Origin: Microbacterium esteraromaticum
GTDB lineage: Bacteria; Actinomycetota; Actinomycetes; Actinomycetales; Microbacteriaceae
Reading direction: 5' to 3'
Length of the DNA: 64,000 nt
Assembly (NCBI RefSeq): GCF_017303215.1
Contig: NZ_JAEMWU010000001.1
Coordinates: 2,232,001-2,296,000, forward strand
The notes beneath the pieces are model-generated. The model did no database searches. It saw nothing but the letters and a program-made list of their open reading frames with translations, and was not told the origin of the DNA. Below, one piece after another: positions 11,150 to 19,338 of the stretch. The first letter of the stretch is position 1. Each line of letters opens with the position of its first letter. A program made the position numbers and the translations under genes.

Positions 11150-12133
11150 TTGATCAAGTATCTCGTGCGCCGGGCACTCGGCTGGCTGCTGATGATCGTG
11201 GTCGCGACCAACGTCACCTACTTCCTGGCGTGGTCGTTCCTGGATCCCCGCAGCAACTACGTAGGCCGAAGGCCTCCCCTGACCGAAGAGCAGATGGAAG
11301 GTCTGCTCGGGCCTCGCAATCTCAGCGAGTCCACACCGCTGATCGAACGGTGGTGGACCTGGTTCTCGGGAATCCTCTTCCGCTGGGACTGGGGTGTGAG
11401 CCCCACGGGCGGCTCGGTGAACGACGAGGTCGCGTACCGCATGTGGGTCAGCGCCGAGCTGGTGCTCGGGGCGACGATCATCGCGACACTGCTCGGTATC
11501 TGGATCGGTGTCTACACCGCATCACGCCAGTACAAGCTGGGTGACCGCGTGTGGCAGGCCGTGTCGATCGTGACGATGAACATCAACATCATCGTGGCGG
11601 GCCTGGCGATCGTGATCCTCGCGATCAACTTCAACAACTGGGTCGGCACCCGCGTGTTCTACGTCACCGGTTCGTCGAGCCCCGGCGTCACCGGGTTCTT
11701 CCCCGTATTGATCGACACGCTGCAGCACCTGATCCTCCCGACCATCGCGCTGGTGATCATCAGCTACGCGGGAACGCACTTCTTGCAGCGGTCGTTGCTG
11801 CTCGACAACATCAAGGCCGACTACGTGCGCACGGCGCGGGCGAAGGGCCTGACCAAGCAGCAGGCGATCCGCAAGCACGCGCTGCGCACCTCGCTCATCC
11901 CGGTCGCCACGCAGGTCGCCTTCTCGATCCCCGCGATCTTCACCGGTGCGGTGCTGACCGAGACGATCTTCGCGTGGCAGGGCATGGGCCGCTACTTCTT
12001 GACCACCATCAACACCAACGACGTGCACGGCGTTGTCGCCGTCGCGGCCTTCGGCGCCCTGCTGACCGCGATCGGCGCCATCCTCGCCGACATCGCCGTC
12101 GTGGTTCTCGACCCGCGAGTGAGGGTGAGCTGA
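11150..12133 (+). CDS. Peptide ABC transporter permease (OppB/DppB type)
   Basis: A 327-residue inner-membrane permease with about six hydrophobic segments and the conserved EAA-type loop (DYVRTARAKGLTKQQAIRKHALR) that contacts the ATPase. TTG at 11150 gives the canonical N-terminus IKYLVRRALGWLL; upstream in-frame starts add a non-hydrophobic, unconserved stretch. First gene of a five-component oligopeptide import operon (B, C, DF fusion, then A). The 264-base gap to divergent lepA shows no gene and no certain promoter for this side. Confidence 0.92.
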   Translation: MIKYLVRRALGWLLMIVVATNVTYFLAWSFLDPRSNYVGRRPPLTEEQMEGLLGPRNLSESTPLIERWWTWFSGILFRWDWGVSPTGGSVNDEVAYRMWVSAELVLGATIIATLLGIWIGVYTASRQYKLGDRVWQAVSIVTMNINIIVAGLAIVILAINFNNWVGTRVFYVTGSSSPGVTGFFPVLIDTLQHLILPTIALVIISYAGTHFLQRSLLLDNIKADYVRTARAKGLTKQQAIRKHALRTSLIPVATQVAFSIPAIFTGAVLTETIFAWQGMGRYFLTTINTNDVHGVVAVAAFGALLTAIGAILADIAVVVLDPRVRVS

Positions 12134-12134
12134 T

Positions 12135-13067
12135 ATGAGCGCCGACACCATTGACCCGTCCGTGCAGCCGCCCGTCGGCCCTGACACGACGGCAGAGCGC
12201 ATTCCCGCCAAGCAGCTGTCCAAATGGACCCTGTACACCCGCCGCTTCATGCGCAACAAGCCCGCCGTCGCCGGCGTCATCATCTTTGTGTTCCTTGCAC
12301 TGTGCTCGATCATCGTCCCGCTCGTGTCGCGATACACCGTCACCGACATGGATTTCCTGAACCTGTCGACCGGCCCATCGGCCGAGCACTGGTTCGGCAC
12401 GAACGCGTCGGGCAACGACACGTTCACCCAGACGTTCGTCGGTCTGCAGCGTTCGCTCATGATCGCTGTGATCGTCTCGGTCGGAATCACTGCGATCTCG
12501 GCGATCGTCGGCACCGCGGCCGCCTACTTCGGCGGTCGTTTCGAGCGGGTCACGCTGGTGATCATCCACTTCTTCATGGTGATCCCGACCTTCCTGATCC
12601 TCGCCCTCGTCTCGAACGACTCCGGCGGCGACTGGCGCATCATCTCGATGGCGCTGATCTTCGTCGGTTGGTTCTTCCCGGCCCGCGTGATCTGGACCAT
12701 GGCGCTCTCGCTGCGCGAGCGCGAGTACGTGCACGCCGCCCGCTACATGGGCGTGCGCGGTATGCGCATCGTCATGCGTCACCTGCTGCCGAACATCGGC
12801 TCGCTCCTGGTGATCAACTTCACGCTCGGTGTTGTGGCGGCCGTGATGACTGAGACCGGATTGTCGTTCATCGGCATGGGCGTGAAGATCCCTGACGTCT
12901 CGCTCGGATCGCTGATCGGCGAGGGCGCGGCGAGCGTGACCAGCGCGCCGTGGCTGTTCTACTTCCCCGCCGCCGCGCTCACGCTGCTGACCGTTTCGAT
13001 GGCGCTCGTCGCCGACGGCCTGCGCGACGCCCTTGATCCCACTTCTTCGGCAGGAGGCCGCGCATGA
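12135..13067 (+). CDS. Peptide ABC transporter permease (OppC/DppC type)
   Basis: A 310-residue permease with the extra N-terminal cytoplasmic stretch typical of OppC, then a transmembrane helix, the EHWFGTNASGND segment common to DppC/OppC proteins, and the EAA loop (REREYVHAARYMGVRGMRIVMRH, quoted in part: MGVRGMRIVMRH). It starts two bases after the oppB stop and overlaps the ATPase gene by four bases, so it pairs with OppB as a heterodimeric channel. Confidence 0.93.
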   Translation: MSADTIDPSVQPPVGPDTTAERIPAKQLSKWTLYTRRFMRNKPAVAGVIIFVFLALCSIIVPLVSRYTVTDMDFLNLSTGPSAEHWFGTNASGNDTFTQTFVGLQRSLMIAVIVSVGITAISAIVGTAAAYFGGRFERVTLVIIHFFMVIPTFLILALVSNDSGGDWRIISMALIFVGWFFPARVIWTMALSLREREYVHAARYMGVRGMRIVMRHLLPNIGSLLVINFTLGVVAAVMTETGLSFIGMGVKIPDVSLGSLIGEGAASVTSAPWLFYFPAAALTLLTVSMALVADGLRDALDPTSSAGGRA

Positions 13068-15004
13068 GCACCACGAAGGACACTGTCCTCTCCGTCCGCG
13101 ACCTGAAGGTCAGCTTCGCCTCCGAGGCCGGCCGTGTCGACGCCGTGCGCGGTGTCTCGTTCGACCTCGAAGCGGGAAAGACCCTTGGCATCGTCGGCGA
13201 ATCCGGATCCGGCAAGTCGGTCACATCGCTGGCCATCATGGGTCTGCTCGATGAGAACGCGAAGGTCACCGGCTCGATCCAGTTCGAGGGCCAGGAGCTG
13301 CTCGGCAAGACCGATAAGCAGATGTCGGTGATCCGCGGCAACGGCATGGCCATGGTCTTCCAGGACCCGCTGACCTCCCTGACGCCGGTGTTCACGATCG
13401 GCGATCAGCTGATCGAGGCGCTCACCGTGCACCGCGGCATGTCGAAGCAGGAGGCGTGGGACCGTTCGCTCGAGCTGCTCTCGCTGGTGGGCATCACCGA
13501 GCCGGTCAAGCGCATGAAGTCGTTCCCGCACGAGTTCTCCGGCGGCATGCGCCAGCGCGTGGTCATCGCCATCGCGATGGCCAACAACCCGCGCCTGATC
13601 ATCTGCGATGAGCCGACGACGGCGCTGGATGTCACCATCCAGGCGCAGATCCTCGACCTGATCGAGAAAGCGCAGGGTGAGTCCGGCGCTGCCGTGATCA
13701 TGATCACGCACGACATGGGCGTGGTCGCGCGTACCGCCGACGATGTGATGGTGATGTACGCCGGTCGTCCGGTCGAGCACGCACCTGCGCACGAGCTGTT
13801 CCACCGCACCCGGATGCCCTACTCGATCGGTCTGCTGGGGGCGATCCCGCGCGTCGACAAGGTCGAGAAGGAGCCACTGACCCCGATCAAGGGCAACCCG
13901 CCGCTGCTGATCGATCTGCCCGATGCGTGCCCGTTCGCGTCGCGTTGCCCGATCGCCGTCGCGGCGTGCACCACGCGTGAGCCCGACCTGGCGCCCGTCA
14001 CCACCGGTAGCGGTGACCCGCACCTGGCCGCGTGCATCCGTGCCGAAGAGATCGACGACGCCGGACTGATCGGCGGCCTGCCCGTCTACCCGGTGCAGAA
14101 GGCTCCGGACAGCGACCTGCTGCACACGCCGCGTGAGCAGCGCCCGGTGACGCTCGAAGTGCGCAACATGGTCAAGACCTTCCCGCTGACCAAGGGGGCC
14201 TTCCTCAAGCGCAAGGTCGGCGAGGTGCACGCGGTCAAGGGCATCAGCTTCGACGTGCGCGAGGGCGAGACCATGGCGATCGTCGGCGAGTCGGGGTCGG
14301 GCAAGACCACGACGCTGCTGCAGATCATGGACTTCGTCAAGCAGCCCGAGGGCGACATCGTCATCGCGGGAACGAGCATCAACGGTCTGCACGACCGCAA
14401 GCTCGAGCGTGCGCTGCGCCGCGATATCCAGATCGTGTTCCAGGATCCGATGGGCGCTCTCGATCCGCGCATGACCGTCACTGATGTCATCGCCGAGCCG
14501 ATGCGCGCCATCGGTATGCCGAAGGACCAGGTGCTCGCGCGCGTGCAGGAGCTGATGGACCTCGTGGGTCTGAACCCCGCGCATCGCGATCGCTTCCCCG
14601 GTGCCTTCTCGGGTGGTCAGCGCCAGCGCATCGGTATCGCTCGGGCGCTGTCGACCAACCCGAAGATCATCGTGCTCGATGAGCCGGTATCGGCCCTTGA
14701 CGTGTCGATCCAGGCCGGCGTGATCAACCTGCTCGACGAGCTGAAGGTCAAGCTGGGGCTGTCGTACCTGTTCGTCGCGCACGACCTGTCGGTGATCCGT
14801 CATATCGCCGACCGTGTGGCCGTGATGTACCTCGGCGAGTTCGTCGAACACGGCGACGTGGACGAGGTCTTCGACAACCCGAAGCACCCGTACACCCAGG
14901 CGCTGCTGTCAGCCATCCCTGTGCCGGACCCCGACATCGAGCGCACCCGTCAGCGCGTGGTGTTCGATCCGGAGACGATGACGACCAAGCCCGCGACCGT
15001 CTGA
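13064..15004 (+). CDS. Fused double ATPase of peptide ABC importer (OppD-OppF fusion)
   Basis: A 646-residue protein with two complete ABC ATPase domains. The first has Walker A GESGSGKS (about 45-52) and signature FSGGMRQR. The second has Walker A GESGSGKT (about 406-413) and signature FSGGQRQRIG. An oligopeptide-type C-terminal extension with cysteines (CPFASRCPIAVAAC) lies after the first domain. It powers the OppBC channel. GGAGG precedes the ATG, which overlaps oppC. Fused D-F ATPases are common in Actinobacteria. Confidence 0.95.
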   Translation: MSTTKDTVLSVRDLKVSFASEAGRVDAVRGVSFDLEAGKTLGIVGESGSGKSVTSLAIMGLLDENAKVTGSIQFEGQELLGKTDKQMSVIRGNGMAMVFQDPLTSLTPVFTIGDQLIEALTVHRGMSKQEAWDRSLELLSLVGITEPVKRMKSFPHEFSGGMRQRVVIAIAMANNPRLIICDEPTTALDVTIQAQILDLIEKAQGESGAAVIMITHDMGVVARTADDVMVMYAGRPVEHAPAHELFHRTRMPYSIGLLGAIPRVDKVEKEPLTPIKGNPPLLIDLPDACPFASRCPIAVAACTTREPDLAPVTTGSGDPHLAACIRAEEIDDAGLIGGLPVYPVQKAPDSDLLHTPREQRPVTLEVRNMVKTFPLTKGAFLKRKVGEVHAVKGISFDVREGETMAIVGESGSGKTTTLLQIMDFVKQPEGDIVIAGTSINGLHDRKLERALRRDIQIVFQDPMGALDPRMTVTDVIAEPMRAIGMPKDQVLARVQELMDLVGLNPAHRDRFPGAFSGGQRQRIGIARALSTNPKIIVLDEPVSALDVSIQAGVINLLDELKVKLGLSYLFVAHDLSVIRHIADRVAVMYLGEFVEHGDVDEVFDNPKHPYTQALLSAIPVPDPDIERTRQRVVFDPETMTTKPATV

Positions 15005-15006
15005 GG

Positions 15007-15070
15007 ATCACCATCGGATAACACCGGGATCACCGTCGTGCAACGACGCATCACCGTCCGATAACAGTTA
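15007..15070. repeat. Three tandem 21-22 bp imperfect repeats before the binding-protein gene
   Basis: ATCACC(A/G)TC starts at 15007, 15029 and 15050. The first and third units continue as GATAACA; the middle one carries a 5-bp hairpin CGTCG/CGACG. Spacing of two helical turns suggests protein-binding sites or an mRNA-processing element between the ATPase and binding-protein genes. Confidence 0.45.
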
Positions 15071-15114
15071 GGCGGGATTCACTCTCACCGAACGTGAACC
15101 CCGAGATCGCGAAC

Positions 15115-15120
15115 TATTCT
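15115..15120 (+). promoter_or_regulatory. -10 box TATTCT of the oppA-like gene
   Basis: TATTCT 35 nt upstream of the binding-protein ATG, leaving a short leader that contains AAAGGAG. It suggests extra, separate expression of the binding protein, which importers need in excess. Confidence 0.5.
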
Positions 15121-15155
15121 CCCCTTATGACACGCCGCAAGGCGAAAGGAGCACC

Positions 15156-16868
15156 ATGAAGCAGCAGAAGCTGATGGGAGCGCTGGCACTCACCGGCGCT
15201 TTCGCACTCGTCCTGACGGGCTGCGCCACTGACTCCGGCAACACCGGTGACAATGGCGACAACGGAGGGCAGTCGGCAGAGACGTCGGCCGCGGACTACA
15301 ACCCCCAGCCCCGCGAGAACCTTCAGGAAGGCGGCACGGTCAACTTCCCGATCAACGAGATCCCCGAGCAGCTGAACTCGTTCCACGGAGACGGCAGCGC
15401 CGACACCGCGCGCGTCTCCGCCTGGTACAAGCCGCAGATCCTGCTGCAGGAGCCGGACGGCACGCCGTACAAGCACGACGCGTACCTCGACGAGTGGAAG
15501 ATCGAGACGGTCGACGGCAAGACCCAGATCACCTTCACCTTCACCGAAGAGGCCACCTGGAACGACGGCACGCCGATGGACTGGACCGCCATCGATGCCA
15601 CCTGGAAGGCCAGCCGTTCGACGGATGAGGGCTTCGTGCCCAACGCCACCGACGGTTACAAGGAGATCGAGACGGTCGAGCAGGGTGACACCCCCAAGAC
15701 CGCCATCGTCACCTTCAAGGGCGAGTTCGCCTGGCCGCAGATGCCGTTCCTCACGGGCGTCATCCACCCCGACATGGCCGACCCCGAGAACTTCAACAAC
15801 GGCATGATCGACGAGCCGCACGCCGAGTGGGGCGCCGGTCCGTACACGGTCGACGAGTTCGACGCGAACAAGGACTACATCTCGTTCAAGCCGAACGAGA
15901 TGTGGTGGGGCGAGAAGCCGCTGCTCGACAAGGTCACGTTCACCGGCATGGACGCCCAGGCCTCGATCAACGCCTTCAAGAACGGCGAGGTCGACATGGT
16001 CGGCGTCGGCACCAAGGACCGTCTGGCACAGGTCGCCGACATGGACGGCATCACGATCCACCGTGCGCAGCAGACCGCGAACACGCTGCTCGAGGTTGAC
16101 GCCGAAAAGCCGCAGTTCGAGGACGTCAAGGTGCGTGAGGCATTCTTCCTCGCCATCGACATCGAGCAGCAGAAGACGATCGCCTGGAACGGCCTCGACT
16201 ACACCGAGGACCCGGCCGGCTCGCTCACGCTGTTCTCGTTCCAGCCCGGCTACCACAACTCGCTGGAGAAGGCCGGCTACGAGTTCAACGTCGAGAAGGC
16301 CAAGGGCCTTCTCGATGAGGCCGGTTGGACCGAGGGCGAAGACGGCATCCGCGAGAAGGACGGCGAGAAGCTGTCTGTCGTGTACCCGATCTTCAGCGAC
16401 GACCCGACCCAGAAGGCGCTCGCGCAGTCGCTGCAGACCATGCAGAAGGCTGTCGGCATCGACCTTCAGGTCGACGTGCGCCCCTCGAACAAGTTCGCCG
16501 AGGACTACACCTCGAAGAACTGGGACGTCGCCGGTCTGCGCTTCACCTCGTCCGACCCGTTCGGTGCTGCGTGGTTCTGCCAGCTGTACTGCCAGGACAT
16601 GGGCCTGAACCTCTCGGGCGTGCAGACGCCCGAGATGGACGAGCGCATCAAGAACGAGGTCGAGTCGATCACCGACCCGGTCGAGCAGACCGCGGCCGCG
16701 ATGGACCTCGAGGTCGAGATCTTCCAGGACTGGGGCATCATCCCGCTGTACAACGGTCCGTCGATCTCGGCGGTCAAGGAGGGTCTGGCCAACCTGACCC
16801 CCGAGCCCTACACGGGCCTTGACCTGTTCGGCGTTCAGCCGGTCGAGAACATGGGCTGGGAGAAGTAA
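15156..16868 (+). CDS. Peptide ABC transporter substrate-binding lipoprotein (SBP family 5)
   Basis: A 570-residue extracytoplasmic binding protein of the OppA/DppA family. The lipoprotein signal peptide ends in LTGC (lipidated Cys23), followed by a Gly/Asn/Asp-rich linker and the family 5 fold. It captures peptides outside the membrane for the OppBC-DF importer encoded just upstream. AAAGGAG lies 6 nt before the ATG. It has its own predicted promoter and a hairpin terminator downstream, so it can be transcribed alone or with the operon. Ligand unknown. Confidence 0.94.
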   Translation: MKQQKLMGALALTGAFALVLTGCATDSGNTGDNGDNGGQSAETSAADYNPQPRENLQEGGTVNFPINEIPEQLNSFHGDGSADTARVSAWYKPQILLQEPDGTPYKHDAYLDEWKIETVDGKTQITFTFTEEATWNDGTPMDWTAIDATWKASRSTDEGFVPNATDGYKEIETVEQGDTPKTAIVTFKGEFAWPQMPFLTGVIHPDMADPENFNNGMIDEPHAEWGAGPYTVDEFDANKDYISFKPNEMWWGEKPLLDKVTFTGMDAQASINAFKNGEVDMVGVGTKDRLAQVADMDGITIHRAQQTANTLLEVDAEKPQFEDVKVREAFFLAIDIEQQKTIAWNGLDYTEDPAGSLTLFSFQPGYHNSLEKAGYEFNVEKAKGLLDEAGWTEGEDGIREKDGEKLSVVYPIFSDDPTQKALAQSLQTMQKAVGIDLQVDVRPSNKFAEDYTSKNWDVAGLRFTSSDPFGAAWFCQLYCQDMGLNLSGVQTPEMDERIKNEVESITDPVEQTAAAMDLEVEIFQDWGIIPLYNGPSISAVKEGLANLTPEPYTGLDLFGVQPVENMGWEK

Positions 16869-16887
16869 GCACTTCGCTCTTTCCGAG

Positions 16888-16918
16888 GCGGGGTCGGTGG
16901 TTCATCCACCGGCCCCGC
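16888..16918 (+). terminator. Intrinsic terminator of the first peptide-importer operon
   Basis: 13-bp stem (GCGGGGTCGGTGG pairing with CCACCGGCCCCGC, one G-U pair), 5-nt loop TTCAT, followed by TTCTCT; 20 nt after the binding-protein stop. Confidence 0.85.
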
Positions 16919-16943
16919 TTCTCTGCTGTCGGCGACTGGTTCC

Positions 16944-16949
16944 TATGCT
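16944..16949 (+). promoter_or_regulatory. -10 box TATGCT, probable leaderless promoter of the alpha/beta hydrolase
   Basis: TATGCT followed by exactly 6 nt and the GTG start at 16956. Confidence 0.6.
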
Positions 16950-16955
16950 GGTGGG

Positions 16956-17696
16956 GTGAGCGCTTCCCCCCATCAGCCCGTCCAGGTCGTCCTGGTACAC
17001 GGCATCCGCACGTCGGCGACGATGTGGCGGTCGCAACTGACGTGGTTGACCGAGCACGACGTTCCGGCTCATGCTGTCGATTTGCCCGGGCACGGCACCC
17101 GCATGGCCGAGCCCTTCGCCCTCGACAGCGCGCTCGCGACGATCGATGACGCCGTGCGCGAGGCCGCCACGCGCGGACCCGTGCTGCTCGTCGGGCATTC
17201 CATGGGCGGCCTGCTGAGCCTGGAGTACGTCGGGAGTGAGTCTCGGCCGCCGGTCGCCGGTCTGATCGCGGCTTCGTGCACGGCACTCCCCCGCGGTGCC
17301 GCCCTGCAGACCTATCGCACACTCGCCGGGGTGCTGGACCGGTTGCCTGATCGCGGCATCTGGTTGGCCGAACAGGTGCTCAACGCGACGATCCCGCCCG
17401 AGACGCGCCCCGACTTCGCCGCGGGCGGCTACGCGCTCGATGCGCAGGATGTCGCGCTCAGGAGTCTCGCCTCGCTGGATCTGACCAGCGCGCTGGGCCG
17501 CATCGATGTGCCCCTGTGGCTGGTCAACGGGCAGTTCGATCAGCTGCGCACCCACGAGTCGCTGTTCACCCGCCTTGCTCCGCAGGCCGAACTGATCGTC
17601 GTGCCGCGCACCTCGCACCTCGTCACGGCGATGCGCCCGCGGGTCTTCAATGCGGTGCTGCAGCTGGCGCTGGCGGTCGTCCGCGAGGCGAACTGA
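16956..17696 (+). CDS. Alpha/beta hydrolase
   Basis: A 246-residue soluble hydrolase. VLVHGIRTSATMW is the oxyanion region, GHSMGG near residue 81 is the nucleophile elbow, and a late TSHLVTAMRP segment supplies the triad histidine. The acid is probably in GQFDQL. It resembles small esterases or haloperoxidase-type hydrolases; the substrate is not predictable. GTG start with a -10 box 6 nt upstream, so probably a leaderless monocistronic gene. Confidence 0.86.
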   Translation: MSASPHQPVQVVLVHGIRTSATMWRSQLTWLTEHDVPAHAVDLPGHGTRMAEPFALDSALATIDDAVREAATRGPVLLVGHSMGGLLSLEYVGSESRPPVAGLIAASCTALPRGAALQTYRTLAGVLDRLPDRGIWLAEQVLNATIPPETRPDFAAGGYALDAQDVALRSLASLDLTSALGRIDVPLWLVNGQFDQLRTHESLFTRLAPQAELIVVPRTSHLVTAMRPRVFNAVLQLALAVVREAN

Positions 17697-17832
17697 GTCA
17701 TCGCGACGCTCCGTGCTCCACGTGCTGGCACCGGAGCAGGCCCGTTGCTGGTAGCATTGACTCTTGGCTTGCGTGTGGGTTTGTCCCTCACGACCGCTGT
17801 GCGACGCCCCTCTCCCGTCGGCAGCATCCGAA

Positions 17833-17838
17833 TACAAT
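17833..17838 (+). promoter_or_regulatory. -10 box TACAAT upstream of rpsT
   Basis: TACAAT with a predicted start about 15 nt before the rpsT GTG; a GAAAG ribosome binding site lies in the leader. Confidence 0.5.
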
Positions 17839-17859
17839 CCAGACAGAAAGCGTCCACAC

Positions 17860-18120
17860 GTGGCAAACATCAAGTCGCAGATCAAGCGCAACAAGACCAA
17901 CCTGAAGGCTCAGGAGCGCAACCGCGCCGTCAAGAGCGAGCTGAAGACCCTCGTCCGCAAGACCCGCGAGGCTGTCGCAGCCGGCGACAAGGAGGCCGCT
18001 GAGGCTTCGCTGAAGGTCGCGTCCGTCAAGCTCGACAAGGCCGTCAGCAAGGGTGTCGTGCACAAGAACCAGGCGAAGAACCGCAAGTCGTCGATCGCCA
18101 AGCAGGTTGCCGCGCTCTGA
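17860..18120 (+). CDS. rpsT: 30S ribosomal protein S20
   Basis: An 86-residue, lysine/arginine-rich S20 (begins [20 protein letters not shown], with GTG as start). S20 binds 16S rRNA early in 30S assembly. Flanked by its own -10 box and a strong terminator, so monocistronic; lying divergent-side of holA is the usual actinobacterial position near lepA and comEC. Confidence 0.97.
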   Translation: MANIKSQIKRNKTNLKAQERNRAVKSELKTLVRKTREAVAAGDKEAAEASLKVASVKLDKAVSKGVVHKNQAKNRKSSIAKQVAAL

Positions 18121-18136
18121 GTCCACAGAGACTTTC

Positions 18137-18167
18137 GAAGGCCCGTCCCCGGTGGGGGCGGGCCTTC
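18137..18167 (+). terminator. Intrinsic terminator of rpsT
   Basis: 14-bp stem (GAAGGCCCGTCCCC with GGGGGCGGGCCTTC, one G-U pair) and a 3-nt loop, 17 nt after the rpsT stop. A TGCGTTT tail follows. Confidence 0.88.
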
Positions 18168-18236
18168 TGCGTTTCCGCCCCGTGGCTTCGGCGCACGCCG
18201 AGGACGTCGGATGCTACCGGCGCGCCAGGTATCGGA

Positions 18237-19292
18237 TCAGGCGCCGTACGACTGTCGCGTCGCCACGACGGTGACCATGCGCTCCAGAGCGAAGATCGGG
18301 TCGCGCGCAGCGCCCTTGACCTCGCCGTCGGCGCGGGCCGTCGCCTGAATCGCCATGCCGAGAGAACGGTCGTTCCAGCCGGCGAGGTCGCGGCGCGCGC
18401 GGTCGACCTGCCAGTCCTTCATACCCAGGCGTTGCGCGAGTTGCCGGCTCGGCTCACGGTTGCCCGCTACACGTGCCATGGTGCGCAGTTTCATGGCGAA
18501 GGCGGCCACCATCGGCACGGGGTCGGCGCCCGAGGCCAGGGCGTGCCGTAGCGCGATGAGCGCCTCGCCGTGGTGCCCGGCGATCGCCGTGTCGGCGACG
18601 ACGAAGGCCGAGACTTCAACGCGGCCGCCGTAGTACTTCGTGATCACGTCGTCAGTGATGTCACCCTCAACATCGCCGATGAGCTGTTGGCAGGCAGCGG
18701 CGAGTTCGGTGAGGTCGTCGGCGAACGCTGAGACCAGGGCCCGCAGTGCCGACGGCTGAATGCGTTTGCGTGCGGCCTTGAACTCGCCCGCGGCGAAGTC
18801 CACTCGGTCGCTGTCGCGCTTGACCGCGGCGCACGGGATCTCGATGCCGTCGCCCGTGCCCGCACGGATGGCATCGAGCAGCTTCTTGCCGCGCACCGTC
18901 GCACCGGTGTGACGGAGCACGACGGTCGCACCCTCCTGGGGGTGCTCGATGTACTTCAGCGCCTCAGTCAGGAAGGCATCCGAGCACTTCTCGACCCCCG
19001 ACACGCGCACCAGGCGCGGCTCGCCGAACAGCGAGGGTGAGGTGAGCGCGAACAGGGTGCCGGCTTCGTAGTCATCAGCCCGCAGATCACTGACTTCGAC
19101 GGCGGGGTCTTCGGTCCGCAGATAGTCGCGCACGCCGGCGATGGCCCGTTCGGCGAGCACTTCTTCAGGCCCGGAGACCAACACGATGGATGCCGGACGC
19201 GGCTCGCGCCACGGCACCTGGGGGATCTTCGTCCCCTTGGCCGCGCCGGCGCGCGCCCCGGAGCTTCGGGCGGAAGAGCGGGCGGCAGGCAT
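18237..19292 (-). CDS. holA: DNA polymerase III subunit delta
   Basis: A 351-residue HolA. It opens with IVLVSGPEEVLAERA, followed by the AAA+-like delta fold (DLRADDYEAGTLFALTSPSLFG, SDAFLTEALKYIEHP) and an alpha-helical C-terminal domain. Delta opens the beta clamp within the clamp loader. ATG 19292 (MPAARSS) is chosen because a -10 box lies 7 nt upstream; longer in-frame extensions run into comEC. comEA-comEC-holA is a standard bacterial cluster. Confidence 0.92.
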   Translation of the reverse strand: MPAARSSARSSGARAGAAKGTKIPQVPWREPRPASIVLVSGPEEVLAERAIAGVRDYLRTEDPAVEVSDLRADDYEAGTLFALTSPSLFGEPRLVRVSGVEKCSDAFLTEALKYIEHPQEGATVVLRHTGATVRGKKLLDAIRAGTGDGIEIPCAAVKRDSDRVDFAAGEFKAARKRIQPSALRALVSAFADDLTELAAACQQLIGDVEGDITDDVITKYYGGRVEVSAFVVADTAIAGHHGEALIALRHALASGADPVPMVAAFAMKLRTMARVAGNREPSRQLAQRLGMKDWQVDRARRDLAGWNDRSLGMAIQATARADGEVKGAARDPIFALERMVTVVATRQSYGA

Positions 19293-19299
19293 GACATCC

Positions 19300-19305
19300 A
19301 GCCTA
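19300..19305 (-). promoter_or_regulatory. -10 box TAGGCT, probable leaderless promoter of holA
   Basis: TAGGCT on the minus strand, 7 nt, then ATG 19292; located in the 46-base gap after the comEC stop. Confidence 0.5.
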
Positions 19306-19338
19306 CCGGCGGGTGCCGACACCCCACGGCGCGGGGGC

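Noticed and set aside
12959..14887. 642-residue open frame antisense to the fused ATPase
   Set aside because: Composition mirrors the sense codons; sense gene has two intact ABC domains.
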